DNA of 64,000 nt. It comes from CAVSQX01 sp963730225 (GTDB taxonomy: Bacteria > Planctomycetota > Phycisphaerae > Tepidisphaerales > Tepidisphaeraceae). The stretch is taken from assembly GCA_963730225.1 (NCBI GenBank), contig CAVSQX010000002.1:744001-808000 (forward strand), given 5' to 3'. The position numbers and the translations under genes were made by a program. The notes under the pieces were generated by a model, which saw only the letters and a program-made list of their open reading frames with translations, did no database searches and was not told where the DNA came from. Below, piece by piece: positions 20,401 through 29,738 of this stretch (the first letter of the stretch is position 1; the number at the start of each line of letters is the position of its first letter).

Positions 20401-20894
20401 GCGGAGCGAACAACGGCAACCTTCAGGGAAGCGGCACGATTTACCTGACCCAGTCGGACCTGGGGAACTTCGGTCCGATCGCATTTTTGTACGACACGAT
20501 GCACGTCGGGCGCGGCTCGGCCCCCAACGGATCGGGAAGCGTGCAGGTATCCTACGAGCAGAACATTTTGAAGATCGACAACTTTTCGTATTTCAACCGC
20601 GGAATCGACGTTCACGGGCTGGCGACGGTGGGGCCGCTTGAGTCGGCGAACCTCTCGATGACGCCGGTCAGCGGGCAGATCGCCGGTACGGCGCGGCCGC
20701 TCAAGGGAAGCCGAATTCTCATGTTGGCCGATTTCGACCAGGCTTTCGGCGCGTTGCAGAGCGGCCTGACATCGGTGAACATCAGCGGAACGGTTGGAAA
20801 TATGGCGACCACCCAGGTTCTGGCGGATCAATTGGGAGCGACATTGAAGCAATTGCTGGTAGGCGAAGCGAAAGAGAATTCAGCAGAACAGTAA
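17462..20894 (+). CDS. AsmA-like envelope protein (frameshifted near 19565)
   Basis: The ATG at 17462 overlaps the upstream lipoprotein stop. A membrane anchor follows at once (WIAHIFIGLLGLILLAMAVV), then a large periplasmic beta-rich repeat domain with AsmA/TamB flavour: TLRLKHTTLFGLLIGRSFAI, DSIEIDQPTMVAVQGADGQW, and C-terminal LQGSGTIYLTQSDLGNFGPI and ANLSMTPVSGQIAGT. The frame breaks after DEVKIEPG. Removing one C from the CCC at 19565-19567 restores EPELRQGICTVPIEATSGSG and joins VTLTDDLNALGQLKAQ, for a total of about 1144 residues. AsmA-like proteins help move lipids between membranes or limit outer-membrane assembly. No catalytic function is expected. Confidence 0.8.
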
Positions 20895-21048
20895 GATTTT
20901 TGAACGTCCGATGAGTTTTGTTTGTAAATTGTGAGGGCTCTGATGTAAAATTGCGTCTGGCGCCGGGGAAGTCGCGCCGCGGTTCGGCTTTCCGGGTGCC
21001 AGGGGAGAGATTGGCTAGAAGCCGCTTGGTCATTTGAGGGTCCCTGCC

Positions 21049-21534
21049 ATGCCGCAGACCCGTCAATTACCTCCGATGCCCCCGATCGGTCAGCCCGAAT
21101 CGTTCTACGCCGAGCAGATTCATCGGGCCGACCGCATGGGCGATCCGCATCTGCACGAGGCGTTCAAGGTGGGGCAATATGTCACGCTGGGGATCGATCC
21201 GCGATTGCCCTGGGAGAAGAAGCTGAAGTATTTCGATCACGCCCTGCGCCGGCATTGCACGCCCCCTCCGTTGCCCGATGAAGAAGTGTGGCTGTTCTAT
21301 CGCCAATTGTCCGATCTGGTGCGGCATCATGCCGGCCACGAAGCGTTGAAGTTGGCTTGCGAGAAAGACGAATGGTTCGCCGATCGTTTGGCCAAGGGAG
21401 AAGCGCGCGAGCAGATCGCCGAAGATGCCGAGCCGTTTTTCCTGCGCTTGATGAGCACTGCAAAAGAAAAGCCCAATTACTTCAGCGAAGACGATTGGGC
21501 CCAGTTGAAATTGTTGCGCGACCAGTGGATTTAG
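21049..21534 (+). CDS. Conserved hypothetical protein, 161 residues
   Basis: The ATG at 21049 (MPQTRQLPPMPPIGQPESFY) has GAGGG eight bases upstream and is preferred to the TTG at 21034. The protein is soluble, acidic and helical, with a proline-rich start. It contains many aromatic and charged residues (GIDPRLPWEKKLKYFDHALR, LPDEEVWLFYRQLSDLVRHH, EDDWAQLKLLRDQWI). There is no signal peptide and no recognised catalytic motif. It follows the AsmA-like gene by 154 bases and could be independently transcribed. The function is unknown. Confidence 0.75.
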   Translation: MPQTRQLPPMPPIGQPESFYAEQIHRADRMGDPHLHEAFKVGQYVTLGIDPRLPWEKKLKYFDHALRRHCTPPPLPDEEVWLFYRQLSDLVRHHAGHEALKLACEKDEWFADRLAKGEAREQIAEDAEPFFLRLMSTAKEKPNYFSEDDWAQLKLLRDQWI

Positions 21535-21552
21535 AGGCTCCTTTAGGATCGG

Positions 21553-21903
21553 TCAGAGCCGTCGCCATTGGTAGCTGCTGCTGGCGTCCAGGTGAATCTG
21601 CCGATCGCCCGCGACGGCGTTGAGCCATTGGATTTTCACATCGCCTACGGTTCCGGTTTCGGTGATGCGAAAGCCAAGCGGCTGGCCCTGGGTGAGGTTG
21701 AAGGTGAAGAGCGGATCGTCGCGGCCGGACATGAACAGGCCGTAATTCCCGTCCTGCGGAGCTGTGCCCAGGAACGGATACTGGTTGGGCAACTGTTCGG
21801 TGATCAGAACCCCCGGAGCGCCGCAGCCGGCCAGGAGGAGCAGAATCGTCGTCAAACCAAGCCGAACGGCGTGCGGCCCTTGCCCGCGGCGGGGAATTCG
21901 CAT
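21553..21903 (-). CDS. Small predicted lipoprotein
   Basis: A 116-residue protein. The basic start MRIPRRGQGPHAVRLGLTTI is followed by LLLLAGCGAPG, a good lipobox (LAGC). The mature domain is about 85 residues with aromatic and beta-like segments (LFTFNLTQGQPLGFRITETG, VKIQWLNAVAGDRQIHLDAS), possibly a small beta sandwich. It is convergent with the hypothetical gene ending at 21534, with an 18-base gap. No family is recognised; export to the periplasm or outer-membrane inner face is inferred from the lipobox. Confidence 0.75.
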   Translation of the reverse strand: MRIPRRGQGPHAVRLGLTTILLLLAGCGAPGVLITEQLPNQYPFLGTAPQDGNYGLFMSGRDDPLFTFNLTQGQPLGFRITETGTVGDVKIQWLNAVAGDRQIHLDASSSYQWRRL

Positions 21904-22222
21904 AAGCTATTGTATCGGCGGTCGGGTGACCGATAACCAGAAAGTGCGAAATCGCAGTTTTCGGGCTGCCGCGAACGGGGAGTTTTTGAGCCGAATCTGT
22001 GTGGAAGTTAGCTCACCGCGGCTATCGCCCGATGAAGTAAAGAAGAGGGTGCATCCGATCTGATCCAGCGACGGGCACGCGACGTCGAGATGTTCCCGAA
22101 TCTGTGCCGATCCAGCTTTGTGTAAATACTTCGAACGTGGCTTTGCCCTGGAATTCCCGTCCAACGGGAAATGAGCCAGCGGCAAAACACACCCGAAGGG
22201 TTCCATTGGGAAACTCACCTCT
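21904..22222. other. Divergent intergenic region, lipoprotein gene / PilZ gene
   Basis: About 320 bases without a supported gene between two divergent genes. It contains a perfect inverted repeat, TTCCCGT-CCA-ACGGGAA, at 22154-22170, about 50 bases before the PilZ ATG. This could be an operator or a small RNA hairpin. No other signal stands out. Confidence 0.45.
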
Positions 22223-22564
22223 ATGCGCAATCGCGATTCCGTAAGACCGCCGGCCACGTTGCCTCTGACCACACCCGCCGCCGACCGCCGAGGCGCCAAT
22301 CGTCGGCCCGTTCAGGCCAAAGCCGTGCTGACCGTTCTCGACGGGCCGCTGGCCGAGACCACCCACGATATCACCACCCGTGATTCGTCGATCAGCGGCG
22401 TTTCGTTTCTCCTGAAGGATTCTCTGGCCGTCGGGCAGACCTGCCGAATCCGCATCTTGGGTTCTGGCAGTGCGAGCATCACCCATGCCTGCGAGGTGGT
22501 CCGATCACGCCCGCTGAGCAACGGCCGCCACGAGATGGCCGTGCAGTTCCGCAAGACGCTTTGA
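22223..22564 (+). CDS. PilZ-domain protein
   Basis: A 113-residue single-domain protein. The two c-di-GMP-binding signatures are present: the arginine cluster in RRGANRRPVQAKAVL (residues about 22-36) and D-x-S-x-x-G in TTRDSSISGVSF (about 51-62). The remainder (LAVGQTCRIRILG, CEVVRSRPL, HEMAVQFRKTL) fits the PilZ beta barrel. Known members sense cyclic di-GMP and control motility, exopolysaccharide synthesis or transcription through a partner. It is convergent with the next gene, with stops two bases apart. No enzymatic partner is adjacent. Confidence 0.85.
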   Translation: MRNRDSVRPPATLPLTTPAADRRGANRRPVQAKAVLTVLDGPLAETTHDITTRDSSISGVSFLLKDSLAVGQTCRIRILGSGSASITHACEVVRSRPLSNGRHEMAVQFRKTL

Positions 22565-22566
22565 AT

Positions 22567-24591
22567 TCACCGCCCGTCCCACAACATTCCGGTTGGCGAG
22601 TCGATTCTATCCTGTTTCTGCAATTGTTTCAGAACCGAATCGATCCGCTGCTGCGCCTCCGGCGGCTGCTGATCGCGTAGTGATTTGAGCGTGCCGATCA
22701 CCGCCGGGCCGATCTTCAGCAACTGCTCCTGGGCCGCGTCGCGCTGCTTCCAATCATCGGCGTTCAGATCGGCGACGATCGCCTTGATCCGCTGAAGCAT
22801 CAGGTCCGGGGCCTGCGCCTGCGGATTGGAGTAGCTCTGAAGAAGGTCGACGGGAATCGACATATCCAATCCGCCCGCCAGATGGCAACTCACCTGTTGC
22901 TGCTCCAGTTGCCCGCTGAAGACGGTGCCGTCCCACATGCTCACGCTCAGATCGGAAATATCGTCCTTCACGTGCGTCAGCCCCCGGATTTCCGCGGCAT
23001 TGAGCGCGATGGCGTCGAATGCCGTGTCCAGCTTCAACTGCCCGACCAGCGTGCCGACCAGCTCGTCGTCCTTGAGCTTCAGCAGCGGTCGGGAATCGCC
23101 AGCGTCGTCGGGCGGATTCTTGATGACCAGCCGATTGATCGAGCCGATGGGGAATTTAACCGTTTGCTCTTTCCCGGTGAGCGAAAGTTTGAGTTCCAGA
23201 TCGGCCGCGTTCACCAACCCGCTGAATCGGCTGCCGTCGGTCAGAAAAACGGTATGCACGCTGCTGTCTTCCGAGGCGAACGCGATCGACAGCAGCGAAT
23301 CCGGCGAAACCTGAACCGCGCCGTAGCGGGTGATGATGTTGATCGGCGCGGTGGGCATCGCCACCCCGATGCGGTCCCCGCTGGCCAATATCAGATACGG
23401 GCGGCCCGAGCTTTTCATCCGAAGAGGAATCGGCGCTCTCGTCGGCCCGGCGGCGATACCCGATTCGCCCGATCTGAGCCAGCGGAATCTGCGTCTTCTG
23501 GCCGCTGCTCAGCTCCAATCCGATCGTCTGTTTTTCCAGATATCCCCCGAAAATTTGTCCGTCGCCCGTCACGATCAGTTGCCGCGGACGGTAGCGTCCG
23601 ACGTTCAGAATGCCCACGACTTTCTCCACCGGCAAATCGATCGCGCCGTAGGAAGCGTCCAGCCGATACGACGGTTCGGTCAACGTTCCGTTGAGCCGAT
23701 CGCCGCTTTGCAGTTCGACGACATCCAGCACGTCGCCGCGCAGAACCTCCAAATCGCCCACCAGCGATGAGCTGGGCGCGAAGTTGACTATGATCTTGCG
23801 AATCTCCGGCGGAACATCCGCCAGCAGCTTCTGTTCGCTGAGCTTGTTGACCCACTGCACGCCCTGGTCCTGGTTGGCGGCGACGGCGTGGACGTGAACC
23901 AACGCAATCTCCTTGCCGGCTCCAACGGTGATGTTCAGATCGGCCTGCATGAAATTGTTGGGCTGCGGCCAGTTCAGCGTCGGAGCCACCTTGGCCCCGC
24001 CCCGGCAAACAGCTCGATCGCCGCTCGCCCGGGGCCGTTAATCTGCGCCACCCACGCCAGGTTCTGATCTTTTTTCTTCGGATCGGGAACCATCGTTGCC
24101 GAGCGCACGCCGAAGTTCACGTTCGATGTGATTTGAATATTCGCCTGCTGATCCTGGCCCTGCGTATTGCGGATGATGTCGATGTAGCGCACGTAATTCT
24201 CATCCGCGTTGAATTGCAGCCGCCGCGTGACGCCAAATCCGCCGGCGTTCATGTTTTCCAGAACCAGTTCGCCGGTTTTTTCGTCGATTCGCCCCTGATT
24301 CGACGCCATCCCCGGCTGCATTCCGTTGATCATCAACTGGGCGGCCTGGCTGTAAACCGGGATGTTTCCCTGCATCTGCAAATTCCCGGGCTGATACACC
24401 ATCCATTGATCGCCCTGGCTGTCGGCGGACATGTAAGGCAGGTTGACGATCCCGGATGCGCCAGGCGCTAACCCCGAGATGTAATTGGGGTTTGGTCGGA
24501 CGCGACGGATGACTTGCGCTCCAAGGGCATCGCAGAAAACCAGGGAAGCGATCGTCACCAGAATGAGCCGGGCGATTGATGGAAGCCGCAT
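22567..24591 (-). CDS. Exported hypothetical protein with SH3-like beta repeats (two frameshifts)
   Basis: Three overlapping frames make one protein of about 675 residues. The first starts MRLPSIARLILVTIASLVFC, a signal peptide, and continues to IELFAGAG. A missing G in the run at 23995-24003 would join it to GGAKVAPTLNWPQPNNFMQA. One A too many at 23412-23415 separates SADSSSDE from SSGRPYLILASGDRIGV. The middle and C-terminal parts hold repeated segments of the type DRLNGTLTEPSYRLDASYGA, DRIGVAMPTAP and DGSRFSGLVNA, resembling small beta-barrel repeats, and the end (AIVADLNADDWKQRDAAQEQ) is helical. It is probably periplasmic, of unknown function, and last in the operon that begins with the GT2 gene. 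Confidence 0.7.
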
Positions 24592-24639
24592 GGATTCTCC
24601 TTTGCCATTGGACGCGCCAAAGCCGGCGAAGTTGCTTTC

Positions 24640-25341
24640 TTATGCCGGCGTGCGGTGCAGCCAAATCACTTCACCGCTGCAATATTTCAGATCGCCGGCG
24701 ATGCACTGGGCGATCACCCTGGCCACTTCGGCCGGGGCGAGCGTTTTTTCGGTCGGAAATTGCTGGGTGGTGCGAATAGTGCGAAACATGGGAGTCTCCA
24801 CCGCGCCGGGAGCGATCGTATAAACGCGCACGCCGATTTCCTCCCCTTCGCGCGCCAGGGCTAACGATAACAGATTCACACCCGCCTTGGCCGCGGCGTA
24901 GGCGCCCAGACCCGCAAACGGATCGCGCGTCGCCATCGACGATAGATTCACAATCGCTCCGCCGCCTTGGAGTTTGAAAATCGGCCAGACGGCTTTGCAG
25001 AAATAAAAAACCGCCGACAGATTGGTGTCGATCACTTGCCGCCATTCTTCGATCGACATCTGCCAGATATCGCGCTGCGGGGCAAAACCGGCGTTGTTGA
25101 CGATCGCATCGATCCGGCCGAAGCGATCGAGAGTCTGGGCGATCACGAGATCGACATCCGACGGCTTGGTGATGTCGGCGGGAACGGCCAGCACGCCGTC
25201 GATCGATTCGGCGATTTCACGCAGCGGGTCGAGCCGCCGCCCGCAGAGAGTGAGCCGATAGCCGCGATCGCGCAATTCCATGGCGGTGGCCCGCCCGATG
25301 CCGCTGCCCGCGCCGGTGATAATCGCTGTGGGCTGGGACAT
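24640..25341 (-). CDS. Short-chain dehydrogenase/reductase
   Basis: A 233-residue classical SDR. ITGAGSGIGRATAMELRDRG (about residues 8-27) binds the cofactor, and CGRRLDP suggests NADP(H). NNAG is present (AIVNNAGFAP), the catalytic Ser is in VNLSSMATRDP, and Tyr/Lys lie in LGAYAAAKAG. It starts six bases after the mutarotase stop, so the two are in one operon with the GT2 gene upstream. The substrate is unknown; the sugar-related neighbours make a sugar or lipid-linked substrate possible. It is distinct from the FabG-like SDR at 9201-9983. Confidence 0.9.
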   Translation of the reverse strand: MSQPTAIITGAGSGIGRATAMELRDRGYRLTLCGRRLDPLREIAESIDGVLAVPADITKPSDVDLVIAQTLDRFGRIDAIVNNAGFAPQRDIWQMSIEEWRQVIDTNLSAVFYFCKAVWPIFKLQGGGAIVNLSSMATRDPFAGLGAYAAAKAGVNLLSLALAREGEEIGVRVYTIAPGAVETPMFRTIRTTQQFPTEKTLAPAEVARVIAQCIAGDLKYCSGEVIWLHRTPA

Positions 25342-25347
25342 TTCGCC

Positions 25348-26262
25348 TCACCGCCGATTTTGCGATCGGATGATCGCCGTCATCCGATGCGAACGCCCGC
25401 TCGGCAGCGTCACGCAATAATCGGCCACGTTGCACGTCTCGATGCAGAGCATCCCCGTCCATTCCTCGTCGCCGAAATCCGCCATCGCTTTGGCCTTGGC
25501 GATCCACGGATTCCAGATCACGGTGGTGTCGGAATTTTCCTTGGCGACCGAAATCTCGCGCCCGCCGGCCGGATCGTGCGCGGTGCACGCGCCGCGGGTG
25601 TCGAGATAAACCCGATCGGTTTCACCGGTGAACGCGATCGCCTGCGGCGGTTGCAGAACGCGCTTGCCGGCCTGCACCTTGTCGATGTACGTGGTGTTCT
25701 CCAGACCACCGATGCTGACTTTGCGAATGTCGCCGACGTGAAAATAGGTGTGCAACGCCTCGGCGAACTGCATCGGCTGTGAATCGGTGTTGTGAATTTC
25801 CAGCGCCAATCGCAGTTGCTCGGCCACCGTCACCGTGTACTTCGCATGAAAATCGTGCGGCCACCATTGTTTGTCCTCGGCTTGGCTTCGCAGCGAAAGC
25901 ACGATCTGAACCGCGCCGCCTTCGGTTTTGGTCGTCGAATCGACGGACCACGACTTGAGCCGGGCAAAGCCATGAGCCGGGGCCGAGGAATTGGACGGAT
26001 GCGGGCCGAACCACGGAAAGCAGATCGGCACGCCCCCGCGGATCGGCTTGCCCGCCTCGAAATGACTCGCCGCGCTCATGAAGAGCAGCGGCTTTTGGCC
26101 GGCCGGCTGGAAGTGCGCGACGTGCGCCCCGTGCAGATACAAGCGCGCCGCGCCGCCGGCGGCGTTCAGAACGGCTCGGGTGAGCCCGCCTTCTCCCGAT
26201 TCGAACGCGATGCACCCGGGAATCGAAAATCGAGATTGAAGTTGTTCGAGTTGGTCGGGCAT
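25348..26262 (-). CDS. D-hexose-6-phosphate mutarotase (YeaD-type aldose-1-epimerase family)
   Basis: A 304-residue protein of the galactose-mutarotase-like beta-sandwich fold. Conserved features include GAARLYLHGAHVAHFQPAGQ, LFMSAASHFEAGKPIRGGVP, ICFPWFGPH and HGFARLKSWSV, matching the YeaD/hexose-6-phosphate epimerase subfamily. In that subfamily the Arg and His of the RGG and HGF(A)R segments bind the sugar phosphate, and a C-terminal glutamate (WTGMLCIETCN) acts as the base. It should interconvert alpha and beta anomers of hexose 6-phosphates in the cytoplasm. It lies between the GT2 gene (8-base gap with its corrected stop) and the SDR (6-base gap), in a tight operon. Confidence 0.9.
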   Translation of the reverse strand: MPDQLEQLQSRFSIPGCIAFESGEGGLTRAVLNAAGGAARLYLHGAHVAHFQPAGQKPLLFMSAASHFEAGKPIRGGVPICFPWFGPHPSNSSAPAHGFARLKSWSVDSTTKTEGGAVQIVLSLRSQAEDKQWWPHDFHAKYTVTVAEQLRLALEIHNTDSQPMQFAEALHTYFHVGDIRKVSIGGLENTTYIDKVQAGKRVLQPPQAIAFTGETDRVYLDTRGACTAHDPAGGREISVAKENSDTTVIWNPWIAKAKAMADFGDEEWTGMLCIETCNVADYCVTLPSGRSHRMTAIIRSQNRR

Positions 26263-26270
26263 GGTTTTCT

Positions 26271-27555
26271 CTAGGATTTAACCGCCAGATTTTGCGCCAT
26301 CGTGTGCGAGTAACGGGTGCCGCGCCACTCCACTCTTTTGGTGACGCACATGATCAGAGCGCGGCAGCAGCGCCCACATTACTACCGGGCCGGAAATGAA
26401 AAACAGCAGCGCGTTCCACGCCGAGTTGTGCGTCCAGCGGTATACGCGGCTCAGGAAAAATGTGATCAGCCCCAGATGAACCGCCCCGGCGGCGATGTAA
26501 AAATCTCCGGCGCGATGACCCAGGTGCGTCACTCCGAAAATCAGGGCCGCGTAAGCCGTGAAGCAGCAAATCAGCAGAAACGCGATGGCGGCCAGCACGT
26601 GCTTCGGATTGCCCACCTTGGCCGCATAGTAGATTCGGCTCCATCCGCTGATGATCGCCTTGAAGCCGCTGTACATCCTCACCTCCGCCAGGTCCTGGCC
26701 CCAACTGACGCGCGTGCGCATTCCGCGCTGCTTCATGATCCGGGCCATCTCGATGTCCTCGCAGAACCGATCCTTCACGGTTTCGTGTCCCCCCACGGCG
26801 TCGTACGACGCCCGCGGCATCAACATGAACTGCCCGTTGGCGAAGCTGGTGTTTTTGGCGTCGTCGTTGTTGGTCAGCGCGATGAGATACATCGTCGCCG
26901 CCGTGGCCGAGCAAAGCGGAATCAGCGAGCTTTCCCAGATCGTGTGCGTCTCCAGCGCTGGCAGAAGCGTAAGCAGATCGTATTTTTTGTAATTAGCCAG
27001 CGCGATGCATTGCGAAAGAGCCTGCGGTTTGAGAATCACATCCGAATCCACCAGCAGCAGCCAATCACCCGTCGCTTTGCCGGCCGCGGTGTGCAGGGCG
27101 TTGTTCTTGCCGGTCCAGCCCTCGGGCAGCGACCCTTCCTGAATGTGAACCACCGACAGCCGCGAATCCGCCGCGGCCATCGCATCCATGACGGAGCCCG
27201 TGTTGTCGGTGCTGCGGTCGTCCACGGCGATCACGTCGTAATAGCCGTAATCCTGCCCCAGCGCCGAAGTGAGACAATCGCGGATTCGCAGACCCTCATC
27301 CTTAGCCGGAATCAAAATTGTCACATGCGGAAAAATCTTCTGCTCGACGGGCGCCCGTTTCAGCAAAAGCATCTTTCGCCGGGCCATGTACGCCAGCGTG
27401 ATGAAGATCAACCAGATGATCGGGCCGACAATAACGTAGCCCAAAAACAGCAGCTTTTGCGCAGTAATTGGCAAGAGCAAATTCGTCTCCAACGCAATGC
27501 CACGGCTATTAGACTGCGCGGTGGGGGGATAGCAAGACGGATCGACCATTTCCAA
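26271..27555 (-). CDS. Membrane-anchored GT2-family glycosyltransferase (C-terminal frameshift)
   Basis: About 427 residues. An N-terminal helix (LLFLGYVIVGPIIWLIFITL) is followed by the GT2 domain: FPHVTILIPAKDEGLRIRDC, DVIAVDDRSTDNT, GWTGKNNALHTAAGKATGDW, LLLVDSDVILKP (DSD) and GGHETVKDRFCEDIEMARIM (ED). Two or three helices follow (VLAAIAFLLICCFTAYAALI). The apparent end is out of frame: removing one G from the GGG at 26373-26375 gives VTKRVEWRGTRYSHTMAQNL and AVKS with a stop at 26271, typical for this family. It probably glycosylates a membrane lipid or builds a polysaccharide. The start could also lie slightly downstream (TTG in ALETNLLLP). It is the first gene of the operon. Confidence 0.85.
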
Positions 27556-27590
27556 TTCCCGATCAGCGACCGGCGCGGCGGAATGGGAAA

Positions 27591-27624
27591 GGGACCATCA
27601 CTTGGGGAATTCAAGTGATGGCCC
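27591..27624. promoter_or_regulatory. Strong hairpin upstream of the GT2 gene
   Basis: CCATCACTTG (27595-27604) and CAAGTGATGG (27612-27621) are perfect inverted arms with a 7-base loop, extended by GGG/CCC around a bulged A. It lies 36 bases upstream of the GT2 start. It may be a leader hairpin of that operon, or a terminator for minus-strand transcription coming from 28 kb. No long T-run follows on either strand. Confidence 0.55.
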
Positions 27625-27658
27625 ATTTTGGTCCCGTCGTGCAGAGCACCCGATCGGC

Positions 27659-28062
27659 TTAAGGCGCGTGTAAGGATTCGGCAACGCTCATCAGGTTCTG
27701 AGGTTTCAATCGAATGATGCCGGGGCGTGGGGTGTCGATGTCCGCTATCAGCATGAACGCGATGGAGGTCAAAAGAGGCAGAATCAGAAGCAATTTGGTC
27801 TCCAACTTAACACCTCGCGAGCTATATCAGACCAACAGGTTTCTGCCGACAGCAATCGCGATCATCAGGCCCCATGCCGCGATCGGGATTCGGTTCCACC
27901 AGGAAGCGTGGGTGTATCCCTGCGAACTCAACACATCGTTCATGCCCGAAACTGCCAGGGCGACCACGGGCGTCGGCTGCACTTTGGCCGGATCACGAAC
28001 CGCGGACCACAATTCACTCTGTAGCTGACTCGTGACGATATTGATCTGTCGAGCCCGAAACG
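27659..28062 (-). pseudogene. Remnant of a bestrophin-like DUF4239 protein, C-terminal half with internal stop
   Basis: One minus-strand frame reads RARQINIVTSQLQSELWSAV, then VVALAVSGMNDVLSSQGYTH, ASWWNRIPIAAWGLMIAIAV and GRNLLV. A TGA at 27829-27827 interrupts it. The same frame then continues as YSSRGVKLETKLLLILPLLT and MLIADIDTPRPGIIRLKPQN, ending at 27659. This is the C-terminal half of the DUF4239 family, ending in the ADIDTPRPGIIRL signature, and compares with SHPRSGLVRL of the intact paralogue at 29739-30545. The N-terminal half is not found in any frame. The TGA could derive from GGA by one substitution (family-like VGYGSR). It is judged truly decayed. Confidence 0.75.
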
Positions 28063-28250
28063 ACTACGGTGGCTGCGACTGCTGACAGCGACCTCAGGGC
28101 GACGGCGGTGGGCGTACAAAACATGCGATATGGCCGGGGCGACGATGGCCGTCCGCTGGCTTGCCGTCGAGAGGTAGTCGGCAGCGTCAGAACTGCGAAG
28201 ATGAACTTCCCTATCTCGACACTTGCAACAGCCACAAGGCGAGTAAATCA

Positions 28251-28269
28251 TTTGTCCAAACTCCAATCG
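28251..28269 (+). promoter_or_regulatory. Degenerate copy of the island's oriented near-palindrome, upstream of carbonic anhydrase
   Basis: TTTGTCCAAACTCCAATCG matches TTGGACCAAAGTCCAATAG at 14 of the first 17 positions, in the same orientation relative to the downstream gene as the other copies. It lies about 110 bases before ATG 28381. It is the weakest of the four copies, supported mainly by position and orientation. Confidence 0.4.
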
Positions 28270-28380
28270 TCGGTATGCTTCGCAAGATGGTCGACGACGT
28301 TCGTCGGCGCCGGGCCACATCGGAAATCCCGGATGATATTGTGCCGAGGATCAATGTTGTGGACATGCAGGAGATTGAGT

Positions 28381-29142
28381 ATGAATCGAATTCCAAGTTT
28401 GATCGCGTCATTCTTGCTCACGCTCATGGTTGTCGGCGGATTGGCGGGGTGCGCGCACAGCGACGATGCGGTGGCGGCCATTGCGGTTTCGAGCACGATT
28501 GACAAGACCGAGCAAAGCGCGATCACGCCAGACACAGCTCTGGCGCGGCTCGAAGAAGGGAATCAGCGATTCGTGAGCGGGGAGAGCCTGCGGCGGGATT
28601 ATCCGGCTCAAGTCAAGGCGACGGCGACGGGCCAATATCCGTTTGCGGTGATCCTCTCGTGCATCGATTCGCGCTCGTCGCCGGAGATCGTGTTCGATCA
28701 GGGCATCGGCGATCTCTTCGTCGTTCGGATTGCGGGCAACTATGCTCAGCCTGACATCATGGGCAGCATGGAGTTCGCCACGAAGGTTGCGGGGGCCAAG
28801 CTGGTCGTGGTGATGGGTCATACGGAATGCGGCGCGATCAAAGGGGCATGCGACAACGTGGAGCTGGGAAATCTGACAACGGTGATCGGGGAACTGCGGC
28901 CAGCGGTGGATGATGTAAAAGACGTTCAGGGAGACCGGACATCGAAAAATAAAAAGTTTGTGCAATTGGTGGCTGAGGCGAACGTGCGCAGAACGGTCGC
29001 CAAGATTCGCGCTGATAGTCCGATCCTGCGGGAGCTGGAACAATCGGGGCAGATTAAAATCGTCGGCGCGATGCACGACATTTCAACCGGGCAAGTGTCG
29101 TTCTTTGATTGGGATGACGGCGGGAGTCGCGCGGCACAATAG
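28381..29142 (+). CDS. Lipoprotein beta-class carbonic anhydrase
   Basis: A 253-residue protein starting at ATG 28381, with GGAG about nine bases upstream. The N-terminus MNRIPSLIASFLLTLMVVGG plus LAGC is a lipoprotein signal, so the enzyme is exported and membrane-anchored. The beta-carbonic-anhydrase core is complete: ALARLEEGNQRFVSGE, ILSCIDSRSSPEIVFDQGIG (zinc Cys and the Asp/Arg dyad), VVRIAGN, and VVMGHTECGAIKGA (zinc His and Cys). It hydrates CO2 to bicarbonate in the periplasm. It sits between an intact and a dead bestrophin-like gene and is preceded by a copy of the shared promoter motif. A periplasmic location is seen for some bacterial beta enzymes but is less common than a cytoplasmic one. 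Confidence 0.93.
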   Translation: MNRIPSLIASFLLTLMVVGGLAGCAHSDDAVAAIAVSSTIDKTEQSAITPDTALARLEEGNQRFVSGESLRRDYPAQVKATATGQYPFAVILSCIDSRSSPEIVFDQGIGDLFVVRIAGNYAQPDIMGSMEFATKVAGAKLVVVMGHTECGAIKGACDNVELGNLTTVIGELRPAVDDVKDVQGDRTSKNKKFVQLVAEANVRRTVAKIRADSPILRELEQSGQIKIVGAMHDISTGQVSFFDWDDGGSRAAQ

Positions 29143-29738
29143 CAAACATCGCTCAGATAGGCCTCGGTGACAACCATACGGCTTCTATTATCCAGGACTA
29201 CGACCTCAAAGAAGTAAGGATGTACACTCTGTATTCCGCTTCCGATTCGATCATCAACACGTTTACAAACATCGTCTCTCTAAGCCGTCGAAGAATCGTT
29301 GTGGAAGGCAATCCGCGGGTGAAAGCTCGGGCGTCCCCATGAATTGAGGAGCCATTGTCCTATTTTTATTTGGGCTGTGTTGTTCGGGATGCTTTCGCGT
29401 CGACCTCTATGCGCCACATGGGATGGATGTTACTCTCATTTCGAGCCAAAAAATCTGCGAAAGTCGAGCGCCGCTGACGCACCTGGTTCGTGACCTGGGG
29501 CCTAAGTCCCCTGGACAACACGACGCCTGACCTACAAATTGCAAGAGAAAAGCTGACGGAAGTACACGTCATTACGGAAGACAATATTCCCGACGCGCTG
29601 CATGGGATTCTGTATATTGTGATTATTCCGATCGGGCTTACGAATCAGACAATCGTCGTTCAGGGCAACCGTTCTCCGAACGATTCTGCCACTCCTGGCC
29701 ATGAGCATTAGTGGCGGGGATTGGTCGACATGTCAAAG
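29143..29738. other. Intergenic region with no recognised gene
   Basis: Nearly 600 bases between carbonic anhydrase and the convergent DUF4239 gene. Its longest frame (29490-29711, plus strand, GTG start) encodes 73 residues with a hydrophobic patch (ALHGILYIVIIPIGL) but no ribosome site and no recognised family. It may be decayed coding sequence. No terminator with a clear T-run was found. Confidence 0.4.

Noticed and set aside
29490..29711. Possible 73-residue protein
   Set aside because: GTG start without ribosome site, no family, no signal peptide, and a hydrophobic patch only; could be decayed coding sequence.
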